A stretch of DNA of 8,330 nt from an uncultured Oscillospiraceae bacterium (GCA_934561725.1 CAKTGW010000028.1:1-8330), one strand, 5' to 3'; shown: positions 1 through 7,073, counted from the stretch's first letter. Numbers and translations are program-made. Notes: generated from the letters alone by a model not told the origin.

Positions 1-1993
1 AGTTGATGCAGTTGGAACGGTAGCGCTTGGTGGCATACTCATAGCAGATGTTGGCGCAGCCGCCCAGCACGCGCTGGCAGGAGGCGGCCTGTTCACGGGC
101 GGAGCCATCGCCGGGCTTGCGGGCAAAGATCACCGAGCCAACGGTGGCATGAGCCAGCGCATCCTCAGATACGCCATTGTCCAGCAGAACTTTCAGACTG
201 CTGTAGTCACCGGCTGCACGGGCCTGCTCCTTGGCACGGATAGCGCCGGTGCGCTCCACATAGGCGGGCTCCCGGCGGCTCAGAGCAAAGGAAGCCAGCT
301 TCATGGGATTAGAGCGGTAAGAGCTGGTTTCTCCGGAGGGGATCAGCTCATCGGTCGTGGTCACATCATCCTGAATAACAGCGGCCAGCTCCATGACCAG
401 ATTGTCGCTCAGAGCAGGGATCTGGGGCCAGTCGGCAATGTTGGGACCGAATTTCAGCTCGGCCGAGGGATCAGCCTTGCCGAATCCAAAGTAGCAGCGC
501 TTTTCATACACGGCGGGATCGAAGTCATAGGCGCCGGACTGCGGGACAGTGTAGTCGATCTCCGTGGCGGCGGTGAGGACACCGTGGTTCCGGGCTGTGG
601 CAGCAATGGAGCGGGCGTCCATGAGCATAACTGCGCTCAGCTGGCCGTCGCCGGGCTTGGAACCCTCACGGTTGGGGAAGTTGCGGGTGGTGTGGCGGAT
701 GCTCAGTCCGTTGTTTGCGGGAACATCGCCGGCACCGAAGCAGGGGCCGCAGAAGCAGCTCTTGAACAGAGCGCCGGACTCCATCAGAGACTGCTGGATG
801 CCGTCCCGGATCAGGCGCAGATTTACAGGCACACTGGGGGGATAGACAGACAGGGAGAAATAGCCGTCGCCCACATCGTGTCCGGCCAGAATAGCGGCAG
901 CCTCGGCAATATTGTCATACATACCGCCGGAGCAGCCGGCGATCACGCCCTGATCCACCATGAGCTGGCCGTTGCGGAGCTTATCTGTGAGGTGCAGCTG
1001 TACCTTGCCGCCGAATTGCTCCAGCGCACGCTTTTCCGTCTCGCGGAGAATGTCGCCGCCGTCCTGCTGGAGCTGGGCGATGGTATAGGTCTCGCTGGGA
1101 TGGAAGGGCAGAGCTGCCATGGGCTCTATATTGCTCAGATCGATCTCAATCATGCTGTCATACCGGGCGCCCTCCTGGGGAACCAGTGCGGAATAGGCCT
1201 CGGGACGGCCGTGAACGGCCAGGTATTCCTGTACGCGGCCGTCCGTCTCCCAGATCGAGCTGAGGCAGGCGGTCTCCGTGGTCATAACATCAATGCCGAT
1301 GCGGTAGTCCATGGGCAGACTCTTTACGCCGGGACCGGCAAATTCCAGGACCTTGTTTTTAACAAAGCCGTTTTTATAGGTGGCGCCACAGAGAGCCAGA
1401 GCTACATCGTGGGGGCCGACGCCGCGGTTCGGTGTGCCGGTGAGATAGACCAGAACGACCTCGGGAGCGGCTACATCATAGGTGTTTTCCAGCAGCTGCT
1501 TTACGATTTCGGGGCCGCCCTCGCCAATACCCATGGTTCCGATCGCGCCGTAGCGGGTGTGGCTGTCGGAGCCCAGGACCATCCGGCCGCAGCCGGAGAG
1601 CATCTCGCGGGCATACTGGTGGATAACGGACTGATTGGCGGGTACATAAATGCCGCCGTATTTTTTTGCGGCGGAAAGGCCGAATACATGGTCGTCCTCA
1701 TTAATGGTGCCGCCTACGGCGCACAGGCTGTTGTGGCAGTTGGTGAGCACATAGGGGACAGGAAAACGCTCCATGCCGGAGGCGCGGGCAGTTTGAATAA
1801 TGCCCACATAGGTGATGTCGTGAGAGATCAGACTGTCGAACCGGATGCACATTTTGGAGCGGTCTGTGCTCTTGTCGTGTGCGCGGAGAATGCGGTAGGC
1901 AATCGTTTTTTCACGGCCGGCTTCGTCGGCATCGGGGGCGGGAACAGGGCGGCCTCCTTGCCAGAGCACGGGACCGGAATGCAGCTTTAGCAT
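1..1993 (-). CDS. Aconitase-superfamily hydratase (YbhJ-like), 3' end outside window
   Basis: This gene encodes an iron-sulfur hydro-lyase of the aconitase superfamily, which probably interconverts citrate and isocitrate in the cytoplasm. I read 664 codons from the ATG at 1993. About 90 C-terminal residues appear to lie beyond base 1, judging from the roughly 750-residue size I recall for E. coli YbhJ. Visible signatures are GSDSHT (141-146), the first cluster cysteine C354 in AGCSGG, the CGPC pair C415/C418, an arginine-rich RNFPNR segment (437-442) and the swivel-domain motif GSAREQA (630-636), which corresponds to the GSSREHA serine loop of aconitase. All three 4Fe-4S ligands are present. 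The aconitase active-site Asp-His (CDH) seems to be replaced by NCH (85-87). The start has only a weak ribosome site (GAGTG); an in-frame GTG nine bases upstream is possible but no better supported. For 613 codons the gene uses no TTA, CTA or TCA codon, which suggests strong codon selection. It is divergent from citrate synthase, which supports an aconitase role, but another hydroxy-acid substrate is possible. Confidence 0.9.
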   Translation of the reverse strand, partial: MLKLHSGPVLWQGGRPVPAPDADEAGREKTIAYRILRAHDKSTDRSKMCIRFDSLISHDITYVGIIQTARASGMERFPVPYVLTNCHNSLCAVGGTINEDDHVFGLSAAKKYGGIYVPANQSVIHQYAREMLSGCGRMVLGSDSHTRYGAIGTMGIGEGGPEIVKQLLENTYDVAAPEVVLVYLTGTPNRGVGPHDVALALCGATYKNGFVKNKVLEFAGPGVKSLPMDYRIGIDVMTTETACLSSIWETDGRVQEYLAVHGRPEAYSALVPQEGARYDSMIEIDLSNIEPMAALPFHPSETYTIAQLQQDGGDILRETEKRALEQFGGKVQLHLTDKLRNGQLMVDQGVIAGCSGGMYDNIAEAAAILAGHDVGDGYFSLSVYPPSVPVNLRLIRDGIQQSLMESGALFKSCFCGPCFGAGDVPANNGLSIRHTTRNFPNREGSKPGDGQLSAVMLMDARSIAATARNHGVLTAATEIDYTVPQSGAYDFDPAVYEKRCYFGFGKADPSAELKFGPNIADWPQIPALSDNLVMELAAVIQDDVTTTDELIPSGETSSYRSNPMKLASFALSRREPAYVERTGAIRAKEQARAAGDYSSLKVLLDNGVSEDALAHATVGSVIFARKPGDGSAREQAASCQRVLGGCANICYEYATKRYRSNCIN

Positions 1994-2034
1994 GATTATC
2001 ACTCGCTTATTTGAAATTTCGGATGCCATCGGAG

Positions 2035-2067
2035 AACAAAAGCAAACACGCCGGTCAGCGTGTTTGC
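2035..2067 (-). terminator. Terminator-like hairpin in the hydratase leader (possible attenuator)
   Basis: A perfect 10-bp stem (GCAAACACGC at 2042-2051 paired with GCGTGTTTGC at 2058-2067) has a 6-base loop. Read on the minus strand it is followed at once by TTTTGTT (2041-2035), the layout of an intrinsic terminator. It lies about 50 bases downstream of the predicted hydratase transcription start and about 40 bases before the start codon, and there is no other gene for it to terminate. Attenuation of the hydratase transcript is therefore the natural reading. The plus strand has no T-run after the stem. Function is inferred; the hairpin itself is directly visible. Confidence 0.6.
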
Positions 2068-2084
2068 ACCCGTTAAAACGGTGC
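2066..2084 (-). promoter_or_regulatory. Second leader hairpin abutting the terminator stem
   Basis: On the minus strand this segment can fold as GCACCG, loop TTTTAA, CGGGTGC, giving six pairs with one bulged G. Its last two bases (2066-2067) are also the first two of the terminator 5' arm, so the two stems touch and compete slightly. It may be an antiterminator or ligand-sensing element. I recognise no known riboswitch or T-box sequence in it. Confidence 0.35.
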
Positions 2085-2124
2085 TTGCTCCTGTACACAG
2101 ATGGCAGACTCCAGTAATAACAAA

Positions 2125-2152
2125 AGTATATCATAAAAATGTCAGAGTGCAA
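2125..2152 (-). promoter_or_regulatory. Predicted promoter of the aconitase-like gene
   Basis: On the minus strand a TTGCAC -35 box (2152-2147) and a TATACT -10 box (2130-2125) are separated by 16 bases. Transcription would start near 2118, giving a leader of about 125 bases that contains the two hairpins. The -35 box is part of a TGCAAG/CTTGCA motif repeated several times in this intergenic region, so a regulator bound there would occlude or contact RNA polymerase. Confidence 0.6.
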
Positions 2153-2273
2153 GGGCAAAAACGTGCAAGTTTTTGATGTGAACTTGCATTTTTACACGAA
2201 TATTTGCCGACAAAACCCGTTAACGTCTCTGTTTTGGCTGAAATTTGATTTATACTTGCGTTTTTCATGCAAA
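2148..2273. repeat. Cluster of TGCAAG/CTTGCR motifs across the divergent intergenic region
   Basis: Five related motifs occur in 126 bases: TGCAAG at 2148 and 2164, CTTGCA at 2183, CTTGCG at 2255 and TGCAAA at 2268. A longer form, ACTTGCRTTTTT, is repeated at 2182-2193 and 2254-2265, exactly 72 bases apart. The 2148 copy overlaps the hydratase -35 box and the 2255 copy overlaps the citrate synthase -35 box. This suggests one regulator controlling both genes. The rest of the 1994-2324 intergenic region holds the promoters and hairpins listed separately, plus a small CGTTAACG palindrome (2218-2225). I see no small gene in it. Confidence 0.45.
2164..2188. promoter_or_regulatory. Perfect inverted repeat, probable operator
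   Basis: TGCAAGTT (2164-2171) and AACTTGCA (2181-2188) form a perfect 8-bp inverted repeat with a 9-base spacer. This is the geometry of a dimeric regulator site, or of a LysR-type recognition site. It lies directly upstream of the predicted hydratase promoter, at about -46 to -70, and about 70 bases upstream of the citrate synthase -35 box. That suits activation or repression of the divergent hydratase gene. The regulator is unknown, and the spacing does not match the CcpC dyad (ATAA-N7-TTAT) known from Bacillus citZ and citB. Confidence 0.5.
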
Positions 2274-2284
2274 CACTTTATAAT
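2256..2284 (+). promoter_or_regulatory. Predicted promoter of citrate synthase
   Basis: TTGCGT (2256-2261) and a consensus TATAAT (2279-2284) are separated by exactly 17 bases, a near-ideal housekeeping promoter. The predicted start near 2291 leaves a leader of about 34 bases. It also rules out every in-frame ATG upstream of 2291 as the translation start of citrate synthase. Confidence 0.8.
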
Positions 2285-2316
2285 GATAGCTAAATACAAT
2301 CCAAAAGCAAGGATGT

Positions 2317-2327
2317 GGAGGAGTATG
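2317..2327 (+). promoter_or_regulatory. Ribosome binding site and start codon of citrate synthase
   Basis: GGAGG (2317-2321) lies 3 bases before the ATG at 2325, which is a short spacing. The next in-frame ATG upstream (2313) has only a weak AAGG before it, and earlier ATGs precede the predicted transcription start. I therefore prefer 2325 and keep 2313 (four extra residues) as an alternative. Confidence 0.6.
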
Positions 2328-3683
2328 ACAGAACTGAATCCCAGCGAATACTTCAGCCCTGAGCTGCATGAGCGTGTGATCAAGGCGTATACGATCCCGG
2401 AAAAGTACTTTACGGATAAGGTCAAGCGCGGCCTGCGTAACTCTGACGGCACCGGCGTGATGGCCGGCGTTACCAAGATCGGACGCGTTATCGGCTATAA
2501 TATAGAAGACGGTGAGATTATCCCCGTACCCGGCCGTCTGTATTACCGCGGAATCAATGTTGTGGATATTGTCAATGCCCATATTGCGAACAATACCTTT
2601 GGTTATGAGGAAGTGGCCTATCTGCTGCTGATGGGCAAGCTGCCTACGGTCAGCGAATTTGAGCAGTTTGATTCCCTGCTGAGCCGTGCCCGCCAGCTGC
2701 CGCATAATTTTAATGAGGATATGATCCTCAAGGCGCCCAGCCGGGACGTTATGAATAAGCTGGCCCGCAGTGTGCTGGCGCTGTATTCCTATGACCAGAA
2801 TCCGGATGATACCAGTCTGGAAAATATGCTTCGCCAGTCTATTGAGCTGATCGCGCGCTTTCCCATCATAGTTGCAAATGCCTATGCGGCCAAGCGCCAC
2901 CATTATGATAATAAGAGCCTGTATATCCACTATCCCAAGGAGGAACTCTCCGTAGCGGAGAATTTCCTGCGTATGCTTCGTCATGATAAGAGCTATACTG
3001 CCGAAGAGGCCCATCTTCTGGACGTGATGATGATGCTTCATGCCGAGCATGGCGGCGGTAATAACAGTGCGTTTGTCTGCCGGGCGCTGGCTTCCAGCGG
3101 AACGGATACCTACAGCGCCATTGCCGGGGCAGTCTCCTCTCTGAAGGGACCGCTTCACGGCGGTGCAAACTCCAAGGTTCGGGCAATGTTTGAGACTATA
3201 AAGGCCAACGTGCCGGATCCGGGAAATGACGGTGCCATGCGGGACTTCCTGAACCAGATCCTGGATAAGAAGGCCGGCGACGGTTCAGGCAAGATCTATG
3301 GTCTGGGCCATGCAGTCTATACCCTCTCGGATCCTCGTGCGGAGCTGATCAAGGAATATGCCAAAGGAATGGCTATCCGCAAGAATGCCATGGAGGACTA
3401 TGGATATCTCCGTTCCATTGAGCGCAACGGCACACAGCTGATCGTGGAGCGCAAGGGACTGGAGTCTCCCATCTGCGCTAATATAGACCTTTATTCCGGC
3501 TTCGTTATCCGGATGCTGGGTATTCCTGATGAGCTGTTTACGCCTTTGTTTGCCATTTCTAGGATCTCCGGCTGGTGTGCACACCGCATTGAAGAGGTGG
3601 TCACCTCCAAGCGCATTATGCGCCCGGCATATCGTGCTGCGGTCAAAAGCTCGGAATACATCCCCATCGAGGAGCGGATATAA
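2325..3683 (+). CDS. gltA: Citrate synthase (Si type)
   Basis: The enzyme condenses oxaloacetate with acetyl-CoA to give citrate, the entry step to the oxidative citrate-cycle branch, in the cytoplasm. From the ATG at 2325 the protein has 452 residues, longer than the roughly 370 of short bacterial forms. The catalytic residues are recognisable: H242 in HAEHGGGNNS (pig H274 equivalent), H278 in GPLHGG (pig H320) and D336 in SDPRAEL (pig D375). The GLGHAVY loop resembles the GHAV of animal enzymes rather than the GHRVY of many bacteria. This is the Si-type fold, not the unrelated Re-citrate synthase that some clostridia use. It has its own promoter, is divergent from an aconitase-family gene and ends at a strong terminator. 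A 2-methylcitrate synthase activity cannot be excluded from sequence, but no prp-type genes are nearby. The symbol follows general usage. Confidence 0.95.
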   Translation: MTELNPSEYFSPELHERVIKAYTIPEKYFTDKVKRGLRNSDGTGVMAGVTKIGRVIGYNIEDGEIIPVPGRLYYRGINVVDIVNAHIANNTFGYEEVAYLLLMGKLPTVSEFEQFDSLLSRARQLPHNFNEDMILKAPSRDVMNKLARSVLALYSYDQNPDDTSLENMLRQSIELIARFPIIVANAYAAKRHHYDNKSLYIHYPKEELSVAENFLRMLRHDKSYTAEEAHLLDVMMMLHAEHGGGNNSAFVCRALASSGTDTYSAIAGAVSSLKGPLHGGANSKVRAMFETIKANVPDPGNDGAMRDFLNQILDKKAGDGSGKIYGLGHAVYTLSDPRAELIKEYAKGMAIRKNAMEDYGYLRSIERNGTQLIVERKGLESPICANIDLYSGFVIRMLGIPDELFTPLFAISRISGWCAHRIEEVVTSKRIMRPAYRAAVKSSEYIPIEERI

Positions 3684-3708
3684 GGCCTGCAATCATGTGG
3701 ATATGAAT

Positions 3709-3738
3709 AAAAGAGCCGCCCGTATGGGCGGCTCTTTT
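3709..3738. terminator. Bidirectional intrinsic terminator between convergent genes
   Basis: AAAAGAGCCGCCC (3709-3721) pairs perfectly with GGGCGGCTCTTTT (3726-3738) around a GTAT loop, giving a 13-bp stem whose A/T ends supply a T-run on both strands. It lies 25 bases after the citrate synthase stop and 16 bases beyond the stop of the convergent methyltransferase gene, so it can end both transcripts. Confidence 0.92.
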
Positions 3739-3754
3739 GCATGCGCAGGCAGAG

Positions 3755-4798
3755 TTATTCATCAAAAATGTTTTCGTATTCCCGTATAGTCCTGCGTATG
3801 GCCAGCAGATTTGCATTGGGAACGCGGCAGGGAATGGCGCATTCAGGGGAAATGAGCTTGATGCCGTTGTCCAGCAGATGGATCACGTTCTGACGAACAT
3901 CCTCCGGCGTACCCTCAAGCAGGACTCTGGGGTTATTTACACCGCCGGTCAGGATGATTTTGTCTCCGGCAATGGCTGTAAGCTGGGCGGGATCGTTCAC
4001 GCTGTCAAAATGGAAGGCATCAAAACCGGTGTCACGGAACAGATGCAGGCGGTCTGCGGTTTTGCCGCAGGTGTGGAGAATAAGAGGAACACTTGGATAT
4101 CTCTCATGAAAACGCCGGGTCAGCTCTTTGTGCAGAGGGAACAGAAATTCCTCGTATCCGGCTGCGCTGACCAGATTCCCAGTGGCATGATCGGCCCACA
4201 TGATGATGTCAGCTCCGGCCTCCACCTGCTTGAAGGCAAAATCAAGAGAGGCCTCTTTAAAAGCATTGAGGAATGCGCGGGCGCGGTCGGGATCCAAAAT
4301 CGTCTCCATCAGGAATTCCTGTGTGCCATACAGATTATAGCTCAGCGTCCATGGACCCATGACCTTACCGATCACAGCGACCTTGCCATTGTATTTATTT
4401 TTCAGGATTTGCAGGGCATCCAGAATTGCTTTCATAGGGGGGCGCTCATAGATATCATCCGGGATGCTGAAGTCCTCCGGATCTTCCAGAGCATGCTTTT
4501 TCTGCTTGGGCATCTCGTCGATTTTTCCCCAGTCGATCACAGCGCCATAGGCTGCGGCCTCATTCTGAACGCCATAGTAGCAGAATACGCTGTCGAAGCC
4601 CAGAATATCGTGCCCGGTCATGGCTAGCTCGGCCATTTTCCGGCCGTCAGTATGTACCTCTGGAAATTTTGCACCGCAGAGCTCCATGCACTCTACATTT
4701 GCAATGGAGGTGGGACAGATAAGAGGTGTGCGATCAGGCTGTTCTCCGTGGAATACGGCCATTACCCGTTCATAGCCTGTCATGGTCTCTTTTTTCAT
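3755..4798 (-). CDS. MtaA/CmuA/UroD-family methyltransferase
   Basis: This 347-residue protein belongs to the uroporphyrinogen decarboxylase superfamily, on the branch of zinc-dependent methylcobamide:thiol methyltransferases (MtaA, MtbA, CmuA). The family usually moves a methyl group between a corrinoid protein and a thiol such as coenzyme M. The expected zinc ligands are visible as H242 and C244 in LHTCG and C320 in SPECAIPC; their spacing is close to that I recall for MtbA (H237, C239, C316). An N-terminal GYERVMAVFHGEQPDRTP segment is typical of the superfamily. True UroD is unlikely given this zinc motif. The start ATG has AGAGGG about 8 bases upstream; M6 would fit the usual family N-terminus but has poorer initiation signals. 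It is the last gene of a five-gene leftward operon, 20 bases after the DapA-like gene. No corrinoid protein or reactivase is present in the window, so the methyl donor and acceptor are unknown. Confidence 0.85.
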   Translation of the reverse strand: MKKETMTGYERVMAVFHGEQPDRTPLICPTSIANVECMELCGAKFPEVHTDGRKMAELAMTGHDILGFDSVFCYYGVQNEAAAYGAVIDWGKIDEMPKQKKHALEDPEDFSIPDDIYERPPMKAILDALQILKNKYNGKVAVIGKVMGPWTLSYNLYGTQEFLMETILDPDRARAFLNAFKEASLDFAFKQVEAGADIIMWADHATGNLVSAAGYEEFLFPLHKELTRRFHERYPSVPLILHTCGKTADRLHLFRDTGFDAFHFDSVNDPAQLTAIAGDKIILTGGVNNPRVLLEGTPEDVRQNVIHLLDNGIKLISPECAIPCRVPNANLLAIRRTIREYENIFDE

Positions 4799-4818
4799 AA
4801 TTGCTGCCCTCTTTTAGC

Positions 4819-5739
4819 TTAATAGTGTACTTTCAGCAGAGGAGAGACAAGCCGAAAGACTTTCTGCAATTCTTCTTTCGCATGCGCGTCCAGTACAGGC
4901 CAGTTTGCAGGACGGCAGATGGGATTGATGTCCAGTCCGCGTTGCGTCAAAATATACTTGTAGCAGCCGACGCCGTAGGTTCCGCCGTAAATAAACGCTG
5001 GCAGGCACTGAGCATGTACGGCCATGGCTTCATCGATTTTTCCGGCTTCCAGCAAATTCCAGACTGCAACGGCAAGATCGGCAAACTGCGCAGGCGGCAT
5101 GGTGCCGCAGGCGCCGCGCGTATATTCACTGATGAGGTTCCTGGCGCCGTTACCGGCCATGACTCCCTTGAGTGAGGTCTCTGGATGCGCTTTCATGTAT
5201 TCGCTGAGCTCAAGAATGATGTACTGGGAGCGGGGAGTCTCTTCCTTGACATAGTTGACATTTTCCATGGTATTTACCATGTCTAGCATGTACTCTACAG
5301 TCATGGGTGTACCAAGAGGCGGGAACAGATTCTGGATGAAGATGGGGATGCTTATCGCATCGTTGATCTGGCGATAATAGTCCTTCAGCTCACTCATACT
5401 CACTTTGACAATGTGAGGCGGAGCGGCAATAACGGCATCTACACCACAGCTTTGTGCATGCTGGGCCAGATCTACGGCCTCAGCCACATAACCGGCGGAT
5501 ACGCCGGCAACAACGGGGACTTTGCCGTTAACCTCCTTTACCGTTGCCTCGAGAACGGCTTTTCGTTCGTCGGGATTGAGCACAAAGTACTCGGAAGCGT
5601 ATACAGGCATAACAATACCGTGACTTCCGCAATCCAGACAAAAACGCACGGCCCGGCGGGTAGCCTCACAGTCAACGGTGAGATCGTCGTGATAGACAAC
5701 GGGAGGAATCGTATAAATACCGCGCATTTGCTTTTCCAT
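4819..5739 (-). CDS. DapA/NanA-superfamily lyase with atypical active site
   Basis: This 306-residue TIM-barrel protein belongs to the dihydrodipicolinate synthase/N-acetylneuraminate lyase superfamily, whose members form a Schiff base between a lysine and a 2-oxo acid (usually pyruvate) to make or break a carbon-carbon bond. The Schiff-base lysine is K165 in NYVKEETP. Two canonical features are absent. The GTTGE loop of DapA reads VYASE (46-50), and the catalytic tyrosine of the YNVP motif is replaced by Gln (Q136 in FIQNLFPP). It is therefore not a normal DapA, and its substrate is not predictable; an aldolase or dehydratase acting on a sugar-acid-like 2-oxo compound is possible. The start is well fixed by AAAGGAG about 8 bases upstream. 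It lies 17 bases after the LarA-like gene and 20 bases before the methyltransferase gene, so it is almost certainly cotranscribed with both. Confidence 0.88.
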   Translation of the reverse strand: MEKQMRGIYTIPPVVYHDDLTVDCEATRRAVRFCLDCGSHGIVMPVYASEYFVLNPDERKAVLEATVKEVNGKVPVVAGVSAGYVAEAVDLAQHAQSCGVDAVIAAPPHIVKVSMSELKDYYRQINDAISIPIFIQNLFPPLGTPMTVEYMLDMVNTMENVNYVKEETPRSQYIILELSEYMKAHPETSLKGVMAGNGARNLISEYTRGACGTMPPAQFADLAVAVWNLLEAGKIDEAMAVHAQCLPAFIYGGTYGVGCYKYILTQRGLDINPICRPANWPVLDAHAKEELQKVFRLVSPLLKVHY

Positions 5740-5756
5740 TTCGTATTCTCCTTTGC

Positions 5757-7025
5757 TCAGTTATATAGCTGCATGACGCCGTGCTCATCAAATTTTAGGT
5801 CAAAATAGTTGCCAATAACCTCGATACGGGACTGGTCGGCGGCCTCCACAGCGGCTCGGGACATATATACCTCATCCAGATATTTGGTGCTGCGTATGAT
5901 GACAAATTTGGCGTCATTCGGATCCGGCTTGGTACTGGTCATGATACAGCCTTTGACCACCTGCTCCTCGGTGTCCACAGTCAACGGAATACGGGCAAGC
6001 TTTACGTTGTTTCCGGTGGCACAGTTGACGTACATGGCAGGCTCGTCGATCTCGTCCCGAAGCTTTCTGGGGATAAAGTCGCACAGGCCGATGCCGGATG
6101 CATTTCCCTCGCTGGACGGGGTAAGCCGCAGAACGCCGAAAGCGTGTACCGTGGGGCCGGGGTTCGGCAGATTGTTCGTGGGCCGTCCCACTACGGCCGG
6201 ATCGACACCGTTTCCGCTGATTTCCTTGCCGAATTCGGTGACGACCAGCGCATCGATCTCCTTCAGAAGGATCTCGGGTACCATGGCGGTAGCCCGTTTT
6301 AAGATATCAGGCTCCTTTTCAAAAATCTCTTCCTTTTTGAGTACATATACATCGGCCAGCCCATTGTATCCGTTTTCTATGGTGGCAACACCGGCTACGA
6401 TCTTCAGCTTCTCTACGCCGACCTTACCGACGCGGATGATATTCTGGGGCAGGTTGTTTACGCCCAGCTTGTGCGTAAACGATGCGCCCTTGTGTTTTGC
6501 CAGACCGATGGCCATCATTTTGACCAGTCCGCTCTGGTGCGGGCCGCGGATAGAGGTGTGAGTCTTGACACGGTTGAAGAGGATTAGACCATCGGCCTCA
6601 TAAGCGTTTTTATCGATATAGACAGGCAGCCCCAATTCGGTCTCGCCAATCTGCACGGTTTCCATGGACGAGATGACCGGTGCGCCGACCAGCTCTTCGG
6701 TGATCCCGAGATGCGCGAGAATGGCTCTCTGTCCCTCGGCGGTGGCACCGCCGTGACTACCCATTGCGGGGACGATAAATGGATGGGCGCCTTTTTCCTT
6801 AACAAATGCAACGATGGTGCGCATCAGCTCCTGATAGCCGACGATGCCGCGGCTTCCGCCGGTGATGCATATGCGCTGTCCGGGGCGAATGTCGATATCT
6901 TTGGCGCGCAGGCGCTCCATTAAAACAGCTGGATAGTTTTCAAGAACTGTATCATCAAATTTCTGACGGACTTTTACGACCTGCGGGATCTTTACGCCTG
7001 CAAGCATGTCGCCTATTGTTGCCAT
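5757..7025 (-). CDS. LarA-like protein (DUF2088, nickel-dependent racemase family)
   Basis: This 422-residue protein matches the lactate racemase LarA superfamily in length and motif order. LarA enzymes invert or racemise 2-hydroxy acids using a nickel-pincer nucleotide made by LarB, LarC and LarE. Residues at LarA-like spacing are R59 (GGSRG), H91 (MGSHGG), H156 (KTHT), K169 (GLVKM) and H185 (FTHK). I recall the L. plantarum set as R75, H108, H174, K184 and H200; the intervals 32, 65 and 16 are close to 33, 66 and 16, while H156-K169 is 13 rather than 10. The surrounding sequence (RVKTHTSIRGPHQSGL) differs clearly from classical LarA, so this is a divergent subgroup and lactate is not a safe substrate call. 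Translation starts at an ATG with AAGGAGG 6 bases upstream. A hairpin sits in the gap to the preceding RraA-like gene. No larB, larC or larE lies in the window. Confidence 0.8.
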   Translation of the reverse strand: MATIGDMLAGVKIPQVVKVRQKFDDTVLENYPAVLMERLRAKDIDIRPGQRICITGGSRGIVGYQELMRTIVAFVKEKGAHPFIVPAMGSHGGATAEGQRAILAHLGITEELVGAPVISSMETVQIGETELGLPVYIDKNAYEADGLILFNRVKTHTSIRGPHQSGLVKMMAIGLAKHKGASFTHKLGVNNLPQNIIRVGKVGVEKLKIVAGVATIENGYNGLADVYVLKKEEIFEKEPDILKRATAMVPEILLKEIDALVVTEFGKEISGNGVDPAVVGRPTNNLPNPGPTVHAFGVLRLTPSSEGNASGIGLCDFIPRKLRDEIDEPAMYVNCATGNNVKLARIPLTVDTEEQVVKGCIMTSTKPDPNDAKFVIIRSTKYLDEVYMSRAAVEAADQSRIEVIGNYFDLKFDEHGVMQLYN

Positions 7026-7046
7026 AACGTGCCTCCTTGAATCATC

Positions 7047-7073
7047 GGGCTCCGCCGGAAAGAAGCGGAGCCC
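7047..7073 (-). repeat. Intercistronic hairpin between the RraA-like and LarA-like genes
   Basis: GGGCTCCGC (7047-7055) and GCGGAGCCC (7065-7073) form a perfect 9-bp GC-rich stem with a 9-base loop. It is in the only sizeable gap (76 bases) of the operon, about 8 bases upstream of the LarA-like Shine-Dalgarno site at 7032-7038. No T-run follows on the minus strand, so it is unlikely to be a terminator. It may stabilise or mark a processing point in the mRNA and so set different expression levels on either side. Confidence 0.6.

Noticed and set aside
149..1990. 613-codon open frame on the plus strand
   Set aside because: It is codon-for-codon antisense to the aconitase-like gene, its translation resembles no family I know, and it is explained by avoidance of TTA, CTA and TCA codons in the sense gene.
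2035..2118. T-box or known riboswitch in the hydratase leader
   Set aside because: I find no T-box consensus (GGGTGGNACCGCG-like) or other riboswitch core I can recognise; only the hairpins are supported.
2139..2324. N-terminal extension of citrate synthase from upstream in-frame ATGs
   Set aside because: Most of this stretch precedes the predicted transcription start near 2291 and contains the promoter; the encoded residues do not resemble the family.
2265..3158. 297-codon minus-strand frame inside citrate synthase
   Set aside because: It overlaps a clear citrate synthase with intact catalytic residues and the translation shows no recognisable domain.
3737..4627. 296-codon plus-strand frame opposite the methyltransferase
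   Set aside because: It begins at the terminator and runs antisense to a well-supported gene, with no family signature.
3755..4798. Heme-biosynthetic uroporphyrinogen decarboxylase
   Set aside because: The HxC...C zinc motif typical of MtaA/MtbA methyltransferases is present and no heme genes are nearby.
4819..5739. Lysine-biosynthetic DapA
   Set aside because: The active-site tyrosine and the GTTGE loop are missing and no lysine-pathway genes are adjacent.
5809..6561. 250-codon plus-strand frame opposite the LarA-like gene
   Set aside because: It has low-complexity Ser/Thr/Pro-rich translation and lies antisense to a gene with conserved motifs.
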